From: Pseudomonas asplenii
GTDB taxonomy: Bacteria; Pseudomonadota; Gammaproteobacteria; Pseudomonadales; Pseudomonadaceae
Direction of reading: 5' to 3'
Length of the DNA: 64,000 nucleotides
NCBI RefSeq assembly: GCF_900105475.1
Contig: NZ_LT629777.1
Span: forward strand, 5,890,001 to 5,954,000
The notes under the pieces were generated by a model. The model saw nothing but the letters and a program-made list of their open reading frames with translations. It searched no databases and had not been told where the DNA came from. The translations under genes and the position numbers were made by a program. The stretch's first letter is position 1. Each line of letters begins with the position of its first letter. Of the stretch, positions 30,590-44,947 are shown in pieces.

Positions 30590-32860
30590 TCAAGCCATTT
30601 CGGCCGTGGTCTCGAACTCGAAGGTCAGTTCGCCATCCTTGATGTCGATGTGTACCACACCGCCATGTTCGGACAACTCGCCAAACAGGATCTCCTCCGC
30701 CAACGGACGCTTGATCTTGTCCTGGATCAGGCGCGCCATCGGGCGTGCACCCATGGCCGAATCGTAACCGCCCTCGGCCAGCCAGCTGCGGGCCGCGTCG
30801 GTGACTTCCAGCTGTACGCGTTTGTCTTCCAGTTGCGCCTGCAGCTCGGTGAGGAACTTGTCCACCACGCTCTTGATCACCTCGTGGCTGAGGCGACCAA
30901 ACTGGATGATGGTGTCCAGGCGGTTGCGGAACTCCGGCGTGAAGCTCTTCTTGATCACTTCCATGGCATCGGACGAGTGGTCCTGATGGGTAAAACCAAT
31001 CGACGCCCGCGACGCGGTTTCGGCACCGGCGTTGGTGGTCATGATCAGGATCACATTGCGGAAGTCGGCCTTGCGCCCGTTGTTGTCGGTCAGGGTACCG
31101 TGGTCCATGACCTGCAGCAGCAGGTTGAAGACTTCCGGGTGGGCCTTCTCGATCTCATCGAGCAACAGCACGCAATGCGGCTGCTTGGTAATGGCCTCGG
31201 TCAGCAGGCCACCCTGGTCGAAACCGACATAACCCGGAGGCGCACCGATCAGGCGCGACACCGTGTGGCGCTCCATATACTCGGACATGTCGAAACGCAC
31301 CAGCTCGATGCCCATGGCCTTGGCCAACTGCCGCGCCGCCTCGGTCTTGCCGACGCCGGTAGGACCTGCAAACAGGAACGAACCGACCGGTTTGTCGGGA
31401 GACTTCAGCCCGGCACGGGACAGCTTGATGGCGGTCGACAGCGAATCGATCGCCGCGTCCTGACCAAACACCGTCAGCTTGAGGTCGCGCTCAAGATTAC
31501 GCAGCAATTCCTTGTCGGAACTGGTGACATGTTTCGGCGGAATCCGGGCGATTTTCGCAACGATGTCCTCGACCTGCGGCACTTCGATGCGCTTGACGCG
31601 CTTGTCGGCCGGCTGCAGGCGCTGGAACGCACCAGCCTCGTCGATGACGTCGATGGCCTTGTCCGGCATATGCCGGTCATTGATGTAACGCGACGCCAGC
31701 TCGGCAGCCGCACGCAGCGCCTCATCGCTGTACTCGATATTGTGGTGCTGCTCGAAGCGCCCTTTCAGGCCACGCAGGATACCGATGGTGTCCTCGACCG
31801 AAGGTTCGGACACATCGACTTTCTGGAAGCGTCGGGCCAGGGCCCGATCTTTCTCGAAGATGCCGCGAAATTCCTGGAAGGTGGTCGAGCCGATGCAACG
31901 GATATCACCCGAGGAAAGCAGCGGCTTGAGCAGGTTCGAGGCATCCATGACGCCGCCGGAAGCGGCACCGGCACCAATGATGGTGTGGATTTCGTCGATG
32001 AACAGGATCGCCTGCGGGCGTTTTTTCAGCTCGCCGAGCAGCGCCTTGAAACGCTTCTCGAAGTCGCCGCGGTATTTGGTACCGGCCAGCAAGGCACCCA
32101 GGTCGAGGGAGTAGACCACACTGTTGGACAGCAGGTCCGGCACCTGGTTATCGACGATGCGCTTGGCCAGGCCTTCGGCGATGGCGGTCTTGCCGACACC
32201 GGCCTCACCCACCAGCAACGGGTTGTTCTTGCGGCGGCGGGCGAGGATCTGCGCCACGCGCTCGACCTCCTGCTCCCGCCCGACCAGCGGATCGATACGC
32301 CCCTGACGCGCCAGCTCGTTGAGATTGCTGGCATACGCATCCAGTGGGTTGCCTGAAGATGAAGACTCACCGCCCTCTTCGTCCTGCATATCCTGCTCGC
32401 CTTCAGAGTGATCGCCATGCCCGGGCACCTTGGAAATGCCATGGGCGATGTAGTTGACGACATCGATACGCGCAACACTTTGCTGCTTGAGCAGGAATAC
32501 CGCCTGGCTTTCCTGCTCGCTGAAGATCGCGACGAGCACGTTGGCACCCGTCACCTCGCGTTTACCGGAGCTCTGCACATGGAACACGGCCCGCTGCAGG
32601 ACACGCTGGAAGCCCAGAGTCGGCTGGGTTTCACGATCTTCGTCATGCACGGGAATCAACGGCGTGGTGGAGTCGATGAACTCCTGCAGGTCGTGTTTGA
32701 GTTTGTCGAGGTTCGCACCGCAGGCCCGTAAAACGGTCGCAGCGGCTTCGTTATCCAAAAGGGCCAGCAAGAGATGCTCGACCGTCATGAACTCATGACG
32801 CTTCGAACGGGCCTCCTTGAAGGCAAGATTGAGGGTGACTTCGAGCTCGCGGTTTAACAT
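30590..32860 (-). CDS. clpA: ATP-dependent Clp protease ATP-binding subunit ClpA
   Basis: A 756-residue AAA+ unfoldase that feeds substrates into ClpP. The N-domain (about 1-145) binds ClpS. It is followed by an acidic serine-rich linker and two AAA modules with Walker A motifs Gly-Glu-Ala-Gly-Val-Gly-Lys-Thr (near residue 215) and Gly-Pro-Thr-Gly-Val-Gly-Lys-Thr (near 495). The C-terminal AAA domain has an Ile-Gly-Phe-like segment for ClpP docking. The length matches E. coli ClpA (758). It is 28 bp downstream of clpS in the same orientation. Confidence 0.96.
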   Translation of the reverse strand: MLNRELEVTLNLAFKEARSKRHEFMTVEHLLLALLDNEAAATVLRACGANLDKLKHDLQEFIDSTTPLIPVHDEDRETQPTLGFQRVLQRAVFHVQSSGKREVTGANVLVAIFSEQESQAVFLLKQQSVARIDVVNYIAHGISKVPGHGDHSEGEQDMQDEEGGESSSSGNPLDAYASNLNELARQGRIDPLVGREQEVERVAQILARRRKNNPLLVGEAGVGKTAIAEGLAKRIVDNQVPDLLSNSVVYSLDLGALLAGTKYRGDFEKRFKALLGELKKRPQAILFIDEIHTIIGAGAASGGVMDASNLLKPLLSSGDIRCIGSTTFQEFRGIFEKDRALARRFQKVDVSEPSVEDTIGILRGLKGRFEQHHNIEYSDEALRAAAELASRYINDRHMPDKAIDVIDEAGAFQRLQPADKRVKRIEVPQVEDIVAKIARIPPKHVTSSDKELLRNLERDLKLTVFGQDAAIDSLSTAIKLSRAGLKSPDKPVGSFLFAGPTGVGKTEAARQLAKAMGIELVRFDMSEYMERHTVSRLIGAPPGYVGFDQGGLLTEAITKQPHCVLLLDEIEKAHPEVFNLLLQVMDHGTLTDNNGRKADFRNVILIMTTNAGAETASRASIGFTHQDHSSDAMEVIKKSFTPEFRNRLDTIIQFGRLSHEVIKSVVDKFLTELQAQLEDKRVQLEVTDAARSWLAEGGYDSAMGARPMARLIQDKIKRPLAEEILFGELSEHGGVVHIDIKDGELTFEFETTAEMA

Positions 32861-32888
32861 GGTTCACCTCATACCCAACTGGTCGGCG

Positions 32889-33251
32889 TTAACCGTCCTT
32901 CTCGATTTCACAGAGTAGCGGATGCTGGCTTTCCCTGGCGTACTGGTTGACCTGCATGGCCTTGGTCTCGGCGATGTCGCGGGTAAACACTCCGCATACT
33001 GCCCGTCCTTCCGTGTGAACCGCCAGCATGACCTTCGTGGCCAACTCGCGATTCAAATTAAAAAACACTTCAAGCACTTCGACGACGAAATCCATCGGCG
33101 TGTAGTCATCATTGAACAAAACCACCTTGTACATCGGCGGCGCCTGCAACGCAGGCTTCGCCTCCTGCATGGCAACGCCCGAGGAGTCGTCGTCGTGGAA
33201 ATCCGGGCGATCCTGATTGAATGTTAGTCGAATCTGGCTGATTGCATGCAT
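32889..33251 (-). CDS. clpS: ATP-dependent Clp protease adaptor ClpS
   Basis: A 120-residue adaptor that binds N-degron residues (Leu, Phe, Trp, Tyr) and delivers proteins to ClpA. After a flexible N-terminus (about 38 residues), the core has [15 protein letters not shown] and a downstream His-Thr-Glu-Gly residue set forming the pocket. It is slightly longer than E. coli ClpS (106) at the N-terminus. It is divergent from cspD and followed by clpA. Confidence 0.95.
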   Translation of the reverse strand: MHAISQIRLTFNQDRPDFHDDDSSGVAMQEAKPALQAPPMYKVVLFNDDYTPMDFVVEVLEVFFNLNRELATKVMLAVHTEGRAVCGVFTRDIAETKAMQVNQYARESQHPLLCEIEKDG

Positions 33252-33477
33252 GGAAAGAAAGGTTCGTCAGTTGAGCAGTTACAGTGATGGGGACGATTCG
33301 GCACATTTCAATACTGACCTGACGGCCACCTTGACTATCGGCAAATCGGTGTTACAACCAATAGAGACCAGATTGGGTAATAAAGGTCCATATCGTCAAC
33401 CATTTTTCTGGTTCACGCAGTGAAGGATGAACTGGATGATACTCCAGTGATGGGGTCGTTTGCAGAGGGATATGAGC

Positions 33478-33747
33478 ATGCCGAGCGGTAAGGTCAAGTG
33501 GTTCAACAACGCCAAGGGCTATGGTTTCGTCCTGGAAGAAGGCAAGGATGAAGACTTGTTTGCCCACTATTCAGCCATCCAGATGGATGGCTACAAAACC
33601 CTCAAGGCTGGTCAGGCAGTCAGCTTTGAGATCATCCAGGGCCCCAAAGGTCTGCATGCGGTCAATATCCAGAGCGCTGCCGTCGTGACCCCAACCGATG
33701 AGAAAGCAGTGGTTTCCAAGAGTAAGGCAAGCAACGTCGGCGCCTGA
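33478..33747 (+). CDS. cspD: Cold-shock-domain protein CspD
   Basis: An 89-residue protein: a cold-shock domain with RNP1 Lys-Gly-Tyr-Gly-Phe-Val and RNP2 Asp-Leu-Phe-Ala-His-Tyr within the first 35 residues, then a variable C-terminal tail of about 22 residues. CspD binds single-stranded DNA/RNA and inhibits replication in stationary phase in E. coli. Start 33478 is preferred over the ATG at 33472 because GAGGG is 8 nt upstream of the former and too close to the latter. It is divergent from clpS, the conserved arrangement. Confidence 0.92.
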   Translation: MPSGKVKWFNNAKGYGFVLEEGKDEDLFAHYSAIQMDGYKTLKAGQAVSFEIIQGPKGLHAVNIQSAAVVTPTDEKAVVSKSKASNVGA

Positions 33748-33777
33748 ATCACTCGCAGAAACATCCAGGTATAAAAA

Positions 33778-33812
33778 ACGCCCGATTCAGTGAGCTGAGC
33801 CGGGCGTTTCTC
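33778..33812. terminator. Convergent terminator between cspD and icd
   Basis: ACGCCCG (about 33778-33784) pairs with CGGGCGT (about 33802-33808) with an interrupted stem, A residues before and TTT after. It lies between two converging genes. Confidence 0.65.
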
Positions 33813-33827
33813 TTGCCAGCCCTCTCT

Positions 33828-35084
33828 CTACATATGCGCAATCAGCGCATCGCCGAACCCGGATGACGACACCAGTTTGGCGCCGTCCATCAGGCGCTCG
33901 AAGTCATAGGTCACGGTCTTGGCACCGATGGCGCCGTTGGTGCCCTTGATGATCAGGTCGGCCGCTTCGGTCCACCCCAGATGGCGCAGCATCATTTCTG
34001 CGGACAGGATCAACGAACCGGGGTTGACCTGGTCCTTGCCGGCATACTTGGGCGCGGTGCCATGGGTCGCCTCGAACATCGCCACGGTGTCGGACAGGTT
34101 GGCGCCCGGCGCGATACCGATACCACCCACCTCGGCCGCCAGGGCATCGGACAGATAGTCACCATTGAGGTTAAGCGTGGCGATCACGTCATACTCGGCC
34201 GGACGCAGGAGGATCTGCTGGAGCATGGCATCGGCAATGGCGTCCTTGACCACCACATTGCGGCCGGTCCTGGGGTTTTTGAACTGCATCCAGGGGCCGC
34301 CGTCGAGCAGGGTCGCGCCGAACTCCTCGGCCGCCACCTCATAGGCCCACTCCTTGAAGGCACCTTCGGTGAACTTCATGATGTTGCCCTTGTGGACGAT
34401 GGTCAGCGACTTGCGATCGTTGTCGACCACATACTGCAGGGCCTTGCGCGCCAGGCGCTTGGTGCCTTCCTTCGATACCGGTTTGACGCCGATACCGCAG
34501 TCCTGGTCGAAACGGATCTTGGTCACGCCCATTTCTTCCTTGAGGAACTTGATGACCTTGTTCGCTTCCGGCGAACCGGCCTTCCACTCGATCCCGGCAT
34601 AGATGTCTTCGGAGTTCTCACGGAAGATCGTCATGTCGACGTCGCCAGGCTTTTTCACCGGGCTCGGCACGCCTTCGAACCAGCGCACCGGGCGCAGGCA
34701 GACATACAGGTCGAGCTGTTGGCGCAGGGCCACGTTGAGGGAGCGGATACCGCCGCCCACCGGCGTGGTCAGCGGGCCCTTGATGGACACCACGTAATCC
34801 TTGACCGCATCCAGGGTTTCCTGGGGCAGCCAGGTGTCCTGGTCATACACTTGAGTCGCCTTTTCGCCGGCATAAACCTCCATCCATGAGATCTTGCGTT
34901 TGCCGCCGTAAGCCTTTTCGACAGCAGCATCGACGACCTTGATCATCACCGGGCTGATGTCGATGCCAATCCCGTCACCTTCGATGAAAGGGATGATCGG
35001 GTGATCAGGAACATTGAGAGAGTGGTCTGCATTGACGGTGATTTTGTCTCCGACAGCTGGAACCTGAATCTTCTTGTATCCCAT
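33828..35084 (-). CDS. icd: NADP-dependent isocitrate dehydrogenase, dimeric type
   Basis: A 418-residue TCA-cycle enzyme oxidising isocitrate to 2-oxoglutarate. The substrate site Ser115-x-Asn117-x3-Arg121 and Arg131 are present; Ser115 corresponds to the residue phosphorylated by AceK in E. coli. The start at 35084 has GGAG 7 nt upstream; an ATG four codons earlier (35096) is less well placed. It is divergent from the unrelated monomeric isozyme idh. Together with aceA (11 kb away) this is the isocitrate branch point. Confidence 0.95.
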   Translation of the reverse strand: MGYKKIQVPAVGDKITVNADHSLNVPDHPIIPFIEGDGIGIDISPVMIKVVDAAVEKAYGGKRKISWMEVYAGEKATQVYDQDTWLPQETLDAVKDYVVSIKGPLTTPVGGGIRSLNVALRQQLDLYVCLRPVRWFEGVPSPVKKPGDVDMTIFRENSEDIYAGIEWKAGSPEANKVIKFLKEEMGVTKIRFDQDCGIGVKPVSKEGTKRLARKALQYVVDNDRKSLTIVHKGNIMKFTEGAFKEWAYEVAAEEFGATLLDGGPWMQFKNPRTGRNVVVKDAIADAMLQQILLRPAEYDVIATLNLNGDYLSDALAAEVGGIGIAPGANLSDTVAMFEATHGTAPKYAGKDQVNPGSLILSAEMMLRHLGWTEAADLIIKGTNGAIGAKTVTYDFERLMDGAKLVSSSGFGDALIAHM

Positions 35085-37810
<2,726 letters not shown>

Positions 37811-37826
37811 GCTCTCCGGCAGTACC

Positions 37827-37858
37827 ACAAGCCCCGGCCCCGTGCCGGGGTTTGTGTT
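37827..37858 (+). terminator. idh terminator
   Basis: CCCCGGC (37832-37838) pairs with GCCGGGG (37844-37850), extended by flanking ACAA / TTTGT, followed by a T-rich stretch. Confidence 0.8.
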
Positions 37859-37881
37859 TGCACAAAAACAAAATACACCCC

Positions 37882-37979
37882 CCCCCTGTAGGAGCCGGGC
37901 TTGTCGGGGCGCAGAACCGCCGCGAAAGCGATCTCAAGACCGCCAAAAGCTTCGCGGGCGAGCCCGGCGCCTACAGGGG
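37882..37979. repeat. REP doublet (REPIN) between idh and the NUDIX gene
   Basis: Inverted pair: TGTAGGAGCCGGGCTTG from 37887 and a complementary unit ending CGCCTACAGGGG at about 37979. The core differs slightly from the units at 30.4 and 46.4 kb (GTCGG instead of CCCGCG). The right unit ends about 35 bp before the NUDIX start. Confidence 0.75.
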
Positions 37980-38012
37980 CGGCGTTTCCACACTCGAGGA
38001 GAAGCTCACTCT

Positions 38013-38459
38013 ATGGAATGGCAACCCCACATCACCGTCGCCACCGTCATCGAGGACCAGGGCCGCTTCCTGTTCGTCGAGGAACTGCAGGACGGCCAGG
38101 TCGTCTTCAACCAACCCGCCGGTCACCTCGACCCGAACGAAAGTCTGATCGAAGCCGCCCTGCGCGAAACCCTGGAAGAGACCGGTTGGGATGTCGAACT
38201 GACCGGCGTGATCGGCCTCTATCTGTACACTGCCCCGAGCAATGGCGTGACCTACCAGCGCGTGTGTTTCGCTGGCAAACCGTTGCGCCAGCGGCCCGAC
38301 TACTCGCTGGACCACGGCATCATCGGCCCGCGCTGGCTGACTCGCGACGAATTGCTGGCCTTGCGCCCGCAATGGCGCAGCGAGCTGATCATCCGCTGCC
38401 TGGACGATTTTCTGGCCGGTCCGCTACACAGCCTCGAACTGATCCGCCCTTCCCTTTAG
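38013..38459 (+). CDS. nudJ: NUDIX hydrolase (NudJ-like)
   Basis: A 148-residue NUDIX hydrolase. The box is complete: Gly37-x5-Glu43-x7-Arg51-Glu52-x2-Glu55-Glu56-x-Gly58. The N-terminal Trp-x-Pro-His-Ile-Thr-Val-Ala and position directly before mnmA match NudJ, which hydrolyses HMP-pyrophosphate and nucleoside di/triphosphates in E. coli. It starts ATG 38013 with GAGGAG about 12 nt upstream and lies 60 bp before mnmA. The exact substrate here is not determined. Confidence 0.85.
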   Translation: MEWQPHITVATVIEDQGRFLFVEELQDGQVVFNQPAGHLDPNESLIEAALRETLEETGWDVELTGVIGLYLYTAPSNGVTYQRVCFAGKPLRQRPDYSLDHGIIGPRWLTRDELLALRPQWRSELIIRCLDDFLAGPLHSLELIRPSL

Positions 38460-38519
38460 CCTTGAAGGCCAGGGCCTGTTAGAATCGCGTCCTTTTTCGA
38501 AGACACTCATTGAATCCCT

Positions 38520-39646
38520 ATGCGTGATCCAGCTGCCACCGCCCCAGAAAACCTGCGCGTCATCGTCGGCATGTCCGGCGGCGTGGACTCTTCCGTTTCC
38601 GCTGTCCTGCTCATGGAGCAGGGCTATCAGGTGGAAGGCTTGTTCATGAAGAACTGGGAGGAAGACGACGGAACGGAGTACTGCACCGCCATGGACGACC
38701 TGGCGGACGCCCAGGCCGTGTGCGACAAGATCGGCATCAAGCTGCACACCGCCAACTTCGCCGCCGAATACTGGGATAACGTGTTCGAGCACTTCCTGGC
38801 CGAGTACAAGGCCGGACGCACGCCGAATCCAGACATCCTCTGCAACCGCGAAATCAAGTTCAAGGCGTTCCTCGACTACGCCCTGAGCCTGGGCGCCGAC
38901 CTGATTGCCACCGGCCACTACGTGCGCCGCCGCGATATCGACGGCCGCACCGAGCTGCTCAAGGGCCTGGACCCGAACAAGGACCAGAGTTACTTCCTGC
39001 ACGCGGTGGGCGGCGAACAGATCGCCAAGACCCTGTTCCCGGTCGGCGAGCTGGAAAAACCGCAAGTGCGCGCCATTGCCGAGAAACACGACCTGGCCAC
39101 CGCGAAGAAAAAGGATTCCACCGGCATCTGCTTCATCGGCGAGCGGCGCTTCAGCGACTTCCTCAAGCAATACCTGCCGGCCCAGCCCGGTGAGATCAAG
39201 ACCACGGACGGCGAAGTCATCGGCCGCCACCACGGTTTGATGTACCACACTATCGGCCAGCGCCAGGGCCTGGGCATCGGCGGCCTGAAGGACGCCGGTG
39301 ACGAGCCGTGGTACGTGCTGCGCAAGGACCTGGAGCATAACGAGCTGATCGTCGGCCAGGGTAACGAACACCCCTGGCTGTTCTCCGGCGCCCTGCTCGC
39401 CTCGGACATCTACTGGGTCAACCCGATCGACCTGAGCAGCCCGCGCCAGCTGACGGCAAAAGTCCGCTACCGCCAGGGCGACCAGCACTGCACCCTGGAA
39501 AAGACCGTCGACGGCTACCGCGCAGTGTTCGATGAACCTCAGCGCGCGGTCACACCCGGCCAGTCCGTGGTGTTCTACGATGGCGAAGTCTGCCTGGGCG
39601 GCGGCGTCATCGAAGTCGCCGAACCCTCGATTGGCGGAGCACGCCC

Positions 39647-39650
<4 letters not shown>
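38520..39650 (+). CDS. mnmA: tRNA-specific 2-thiouridylase MnmA
   Basis: A 376-residue enzyme that thiolates U34 of tRNA-Lys, -Glu and -Gln. The PP-loop Ser-Gly-Gly-Val-Asp-Ser-Ser is at residues 19-25. The two catalytic cysteines lie in Pro-Asp-Ile-Leu-Cys-Asn (near residue 106) and Thr-Gly-Ile-Cys-Phe-Ile-Gly (near 203). The stop overlaps the hflD start by 4 bp (ATGA), a conserved mnmA-hflD pairing. Confidence 0.96.
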
Positions 39651-41756
<2,106 letters not shown>

Positions 41757-41775
41757 TCGTACGGCACCCGCTCTG

Positions 41776-41803
41776 AACGCCCGGCTGAGCCGGGCGTTTT
41801 TAT
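41776..41803 (+). terminator. purB terminator
   Basis: AACGCCCGGCT and AGCCGGGCGTT form an 11-bp stem around a 2-nt loop, followed by TTTA. Confidence 0.85.
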
Positions 41804-41840
41804 TCCAGTCTGAAAAATACGTTTTTTCAATAGGTTACAC

Positions 41841-43007
41841 ATGAATCCTGATACTCCTCTGCAACTTCTGGGCGGGCTGACCGCTCGGGAATTCCTGCGC
41901 GACTACTGGCAAAAGAAACCGCTGCTGATCCGTCAGGCGATTCCGGACTTCGAAAGCCCGATCGACGCCGACGAACTGGCCGGTCTCGCGCTGGAAGAAG
42001 AAGTCGAATCGCGGGTGATCATCGAACACGGCGAGCGCCCATGGGAGCTGCGTCGCGGCCCCTTCTCCGAAGACTCCTTCAGCCAACTGCCGGAGCGTGA
42101 GTGGACCCTGCTGGTGCAGGCGGTCGACCAGTTCGTCCCGGAAGTCGCCGAGTTGCTGGAGCACTTCCGCTTCCTGCCAAGCTGGCGGATCGACGATGTG
42201 ATGATCAGCTTTGCCGCTCCGGGCGGCAGCGTCGGCCCGCACTTCGACAACTACGACGTGTTCCTGCTGCAGGGCAAGGGCAAGCGCCACTGGAAGATCG
42301 GCCAGATGTGCGATTCCGACAGCGCCCTGCTGGAGCACGCCGACCTGCGCATCCTCGCCGACTTCGAGGAAAGCGAAGGCTGGGTCCTGGAACCGGGCGA
42401 CATGCTGTACCTGCCGCCACGTCTGGCCCACTGCGGCGTCGCCCTGGATGACTGCATGACCTACTCGGTGGGTTTCCGGGCGCCGAGCGCGGCTGAAGTG
42501 CTGACCCACTTCACCGATTTCCTCAGCCAGTTCCTGCCGGACGAGGATCGCTACACCGACGCCGACGCTCAACCGGTGACCGACCCGCACCAGATCCAGC
42601 ACGACGCCCTCGATCGCCTCAAGAGCCTGCTGGCCGAGCACATGAGCGACGAACGCCTGCTACTGACCTGGTTCGGCCAGTTCATGACCGAACCCCGCTA
42701 CCCGGAACTGGTGGTCGGCCCGGAACTGGAAGAAGAAGACCTGCTCGCTGGTCTGCAACACGGTGCCATACTGATTCGTAACCCGAGCGCACGCCTGGCC
42801 TGGTCTGAAGTCGATGACGACCTGCTGCTGTTCGCCAGCGGCCAGAGCCGTTACCTGCCGGGCAAGCTGCGTGAGCTGCTGAAAATGATCTGCGCGGCCG
42901 AAGCCCTGCACATCGACAACCTCGGCCCATGGCTCGAGGACGAAGACGGACGCGGCCTGCTGTGCGAGCTGGTCAAACAAGGAAGCGTGGGATTTGCCGA
43001 TGAATAG
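41841..43007 (+). CDS. roxA: Ribosomal protein uL16 arginine 3-hydroxylase (JmjC/cupin oxygenase)
   Basis: A 388-residue YcfD/RoxA-type oxygenase that hydroxylates an arginine of ribosomal protein L16 using O2 and 2-oxoglutarate. The iron triad is His134-x-Asp136 (Gly-Pro-His-Phe-Asp-Asn-Tyr-Asp) and His197 (Leu-Ala-His-Cys-Gly-Val). A C-terminal winged-helix-like region (about 240-388) serves dimerisation. It lies directly after purB, the conserved location, and overlaps the following GNAT gene by 8 bp. Confidence 0.92.
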   Translation: MNPDTPLQLLGGLTAREFLRDYWQKKPLLIRQAIPDFESPIDADELAGLALEEEVESRVIIEHGERPWELRRGPFSEDSFSQLPEREWTLLVQAVDQFVPEVAELLEHFRFLPSWRIDDVMISFAAPGGSVGPHFDNYDVFLLQGKGKRHWKIGQMCDSDSALLEHADLRILADFEESEGWVLEPGDMLYLPPRLAHCGVALDDCMTYSVGFRAPSAAEVLTHFTDFLSQFLPDEDRYTDADAQPVTDPHQIQHDALDRLKSLLAEHMSDERLLLTWFGQFMTEPRYPELVVGPELEEEDLLAGLQHGAILIRNPSARLAWSEVDDDLLLFASGQSRYLPGKLRELLKMICAAEALHIDNLGPWLEDEDGRGLLCELVKQGSVGFADE

Positions 43008-43425
43008 AATTCACGTACGTGTCGCGGACTGGCGAAAGGATAACGCCGAGATTCGGCGCATTCGTGAGTCGGTGTTCATTGCCGAACAAGCTGTACCTCC
43101 GGAGCTTGAGTGGGATTCGGAGGACGACGGAGCCGTGCATTTCCTGGCGTACGAAAGCGACTTCCCGATCGGCACCGCCCGCCTGCTGCCGGACGGGCAG
43201 ATCGGCCGGGTTTCGGTGTTGCGTGACTGGCGCGGTTTGAAAGTCGGCGACGCGCTGCTACAAGCGGTGATCGGCGAAGCGGAGAAACGCGGCCTGCAGC
43301 AACAGATGCTCAGCGCCCAGGTGCAGGCCACGGCGTTCTATGAACGGCATGGCTTCAGCATCGTCAGCGAGGAGTTTCTCGAGGCTGGGATTCCCCACGT
43401 CGACATGGTCCGCGGCGCAGCCTGA
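43000..43425 (+). CDS. GNAT-family N-acetyltransferase
   Basis: A 141-residue acetyltransferase. The acetyl-CoA loop region is Ile-Gly-Arg-Val-Ser-Val-Leu-Arg-Asp-Trp-Arg-Gly-Leu-Lys-Val-Gly-Asp-Ala-Leu-Leu (about 67-86), and Ala-x-x-Phe-Tyr-Glu-Arg-His-Gly-Phe is near residue 111, as in the ElaA/YjcF-like group. The start overlaps the end of roxA by 8 bp, so the two are co-translated; the pair is conserved in Pseudomonas. The acceptor substrate is unknown. Confidence 0.88.
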   Translation: MNRIHVRVADWRKDNAEIRRIRESVFIAEQAVPPELEWDSEDDGAVHFLAYESDFPIGTARLLPDGQIGRVSVLRDWRGLKVGDALLQAVIGEAEKRGLQQQMLSAQVQATAFYERHGFSIVSEEFLEAGIPHVDMVRGAA

Positions 43426-43463
43426 AAGGGGCCGACGGACCTGTGGTGATCGGCTGTTGTGGT

Positions 43464-43481
43464 GAGCGGGCTTGCCCGCGC
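43464..43481. repeat. Solitary degenerate REP core
   Basis: GAGCGGGCTTGCCCGCGC is the palindromic core of the Pseudomonas REP seen elsewhere in the window, here without a partner unit. Confidence 0.6.
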
Positions 43482-43542
43482 GCCGCAGAGAGTCGCCCTC
43501 CAGCCACCAGGCCAATAGCGTCCCCTGCATTGCTCCACCCAC

Positions 43543-43570
43543 AAAACGCCCCGATGACGGGGCGTTTTGC
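43543..43570. terminator. Terminator after roxA-GNAT pair
   Basis: AAAACGCCCC (43543-43552) and GGGGCGTTTT (43559-43568) form a perfect 10-bp stem around GATGAC. Confidence 0.85.
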
Positions 43571-43669
43571 TGTCTGCCATTCAATTTGCCTCCCCCGCCG
43601 CCGAGAAACTGTCAAACTCAATGCATCACACTCAAGTGCATTGCCCAGTCATACGCGGAGATAACGGAC

Positions 43670-44431
43670 ATGTCCCTACGCACCCTCTTTGCCGGCCTGC
43701 TGCTGACCTGCGCCTTCAGTGCCCAGGCGGCCACCGAGATCATTCCCCTGAACTACCGCACCAGCAACGACCTGCTGCCGGTTGCACAGAACTTTCTTGG
43801 CCAGGACGGCAAGGTCAGCGCCTACCAGAACCAGCTGATCGTCAATGCCGAACCGCGCAAGATCGGCGAACTGCGGGAATTCATCGGGCAATTGGACAAA
43901 CCGGCCCGGCGCCTGCTGATCAGCGTCGACACCAGCGAAAACAACGACCAGGGCGCCCAGGGCTATTCGATCAACGGCCAGGGCCAGACCCGCATTATCA
44001 GCCGCAGCACCGACAGCCGTGATGGCGGCATCCAGCAAGTGCAGGCCAGCGAAGGCACGCCGGCGCTGATCCAGGTCGGCCAAAGCGTGCCGCTGACCAG
44101 CAGCACCGGCCAGTTCGATGCCTACGGCCGCCCGCAAACCCAAACGCAATATCGTAACGTCACCCAGGGTTTCTACGTCACTGCCAGCGTCACCGGCAAC
44201 ATCGTTCACCTGGCCATCAGTACCAATCGTGACCGGATGAGCCAGGAGCGTCAGGATGTAGTGAACGTACAAAGTACCGACACAACCGTCAGCGGCCCCC
44301 TCGGCGAATGGATCACCCTGGCCGGTGTCAATGGTCAGAGCCAAGCCGACCGTCAGGCGCTAACCCGCAGCTACTCTACCTCCAGCCGCAATGACATGAC
44401 GTTGCGGGTGAAAGTCGACAGCCTGGACTGA
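43670..44431 (+). CDS. Periplasmic secretin-N-domain-like protein
   Basis: A 253-residue exported protein with a signal peptide of about 20 residues (ending Ala-Gln-Ala-Ala). Residues 23-85 look like a secretin N1-type module (Ile-Ile-Pro-Leu-Asn-Tyr-Arg, Leu-Leu-Pro-Val-Ala, Val-Asn-Ala-Glu-Pro-Arg-Lys-Ile-Gly-Glu-Leu, Phe-Ile-Gly-Gln-Leu-Asp). The rest resembles the start of a secretin homology region (Gly-Thr-Pro-Ala-Leu-Ile-Gln-Val-Gly-Gln-Ser-Val-Pro-Leu) but the outer-membrane barrel is missing. GGAG lies 9 nt before the ATG. Not linked to any secretion genes here; role unknown. Confidence 0.75.
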   Translation: MSLRTLFAGLLLTCAFSAQAATEIIPLNYRTSNDLLPVAQNFLGQDGKVSAYQNQLIVNAEPRKIGELREFIGQLDKPARRLLISVDTSENNDQGAQGYSINGQGQTRIISRSTDSRDGGIQQVQASEGTPALIQVGQSVPLTSSTGQFDAYGRPQTQTQYRNVTQGFYVTASVTGNIVHLAISTNRDRMSQERQDVVNVQSTDTTVSGPLGEWITLAGVNGQSQADRQALTRSYSTSSRNDMTLRVKVDSLD

Positions 44432-44947
44432 ACCACCAAAAATTGACTGGTCAGTCGTATTAGACCAAAGATGTAGTGCCTTTAAAAAAGCACTACAAAA
44501 CGTTTGACGCGCTCAAGAACCGAAGGCATGATGGCCTCGCTCCCGCTAATCAGGGGCCCTGGCAAGGGCCTTCGGATCGCCGCTCTAACTCACCCACCTG
44601 AGCCGATTCGTGTCTGTACCGCCCACAAGGCGTGTTTGACGAGATTGCGACTGGAACGAAGTTGTCCCGAGGGACGGAAGCGTAATCAGGTAGAACGGCA
44701 ACACCCCGACGCCAGCATGAGGCCCACGACGCCCCGCTGAGCCCAAGGATCGCCCTCGCCTAGCTCACTTCCTCCGTCGAGCCCATCGTTCACCCGTCGC
44801 ATTTCCCGTCAGACCCGACTCGCATACCTGAGCTTCTGGTCAGCGAGCAGCCTCTGCCCAAGCCCCTCCAGGCCCCGGCATGCAGTGGAGCACGGAACTT
44901 TCCACCCAAGATCGACTTTTGATAAAGACGCGACGAGGTTTATGTCC
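44432..44947. other. aceA upstream region and long leader
   Basis: This 516-bp region has no supported gene. It holds the TGTAGT/ACTACA operator candidate, a sigma-70-like promoter (TTGACG 44504-44509, 17-bp gap, CATGAT 44527-44532), and then about 410 bp of leader. Within the leader CCGAAGGC (44520-44527) can pair with GCCTTCGG (44568-44575). The long leader suggests further control after transcription starts. Confidence 0.5.
44472..44497. promoter_or_regulatory. TGTAGT-N14-ACTACA inverted repeat upstream of aceA
   Basis: TGTAGT (44472-44477) and ACTACA (44492-44497) are exact complements; the pairing extends to GTAGTGC/GCACTAC. The half-sites match those reported for RccR, the RpiR-family regulator of the glyoxylate shunt in Pseudomonas, as I recall them, although the spacing here seems longer. 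It ends 6 bp before the likely -35. Confidence 0.5.

Noticed and set aside
30572..32356. Long plus-strand frame opposite clpA
   Set aside because: clpA on the minus strand is unambiguous; the opposite frame is a GC-bias shadow without a ribosome site.
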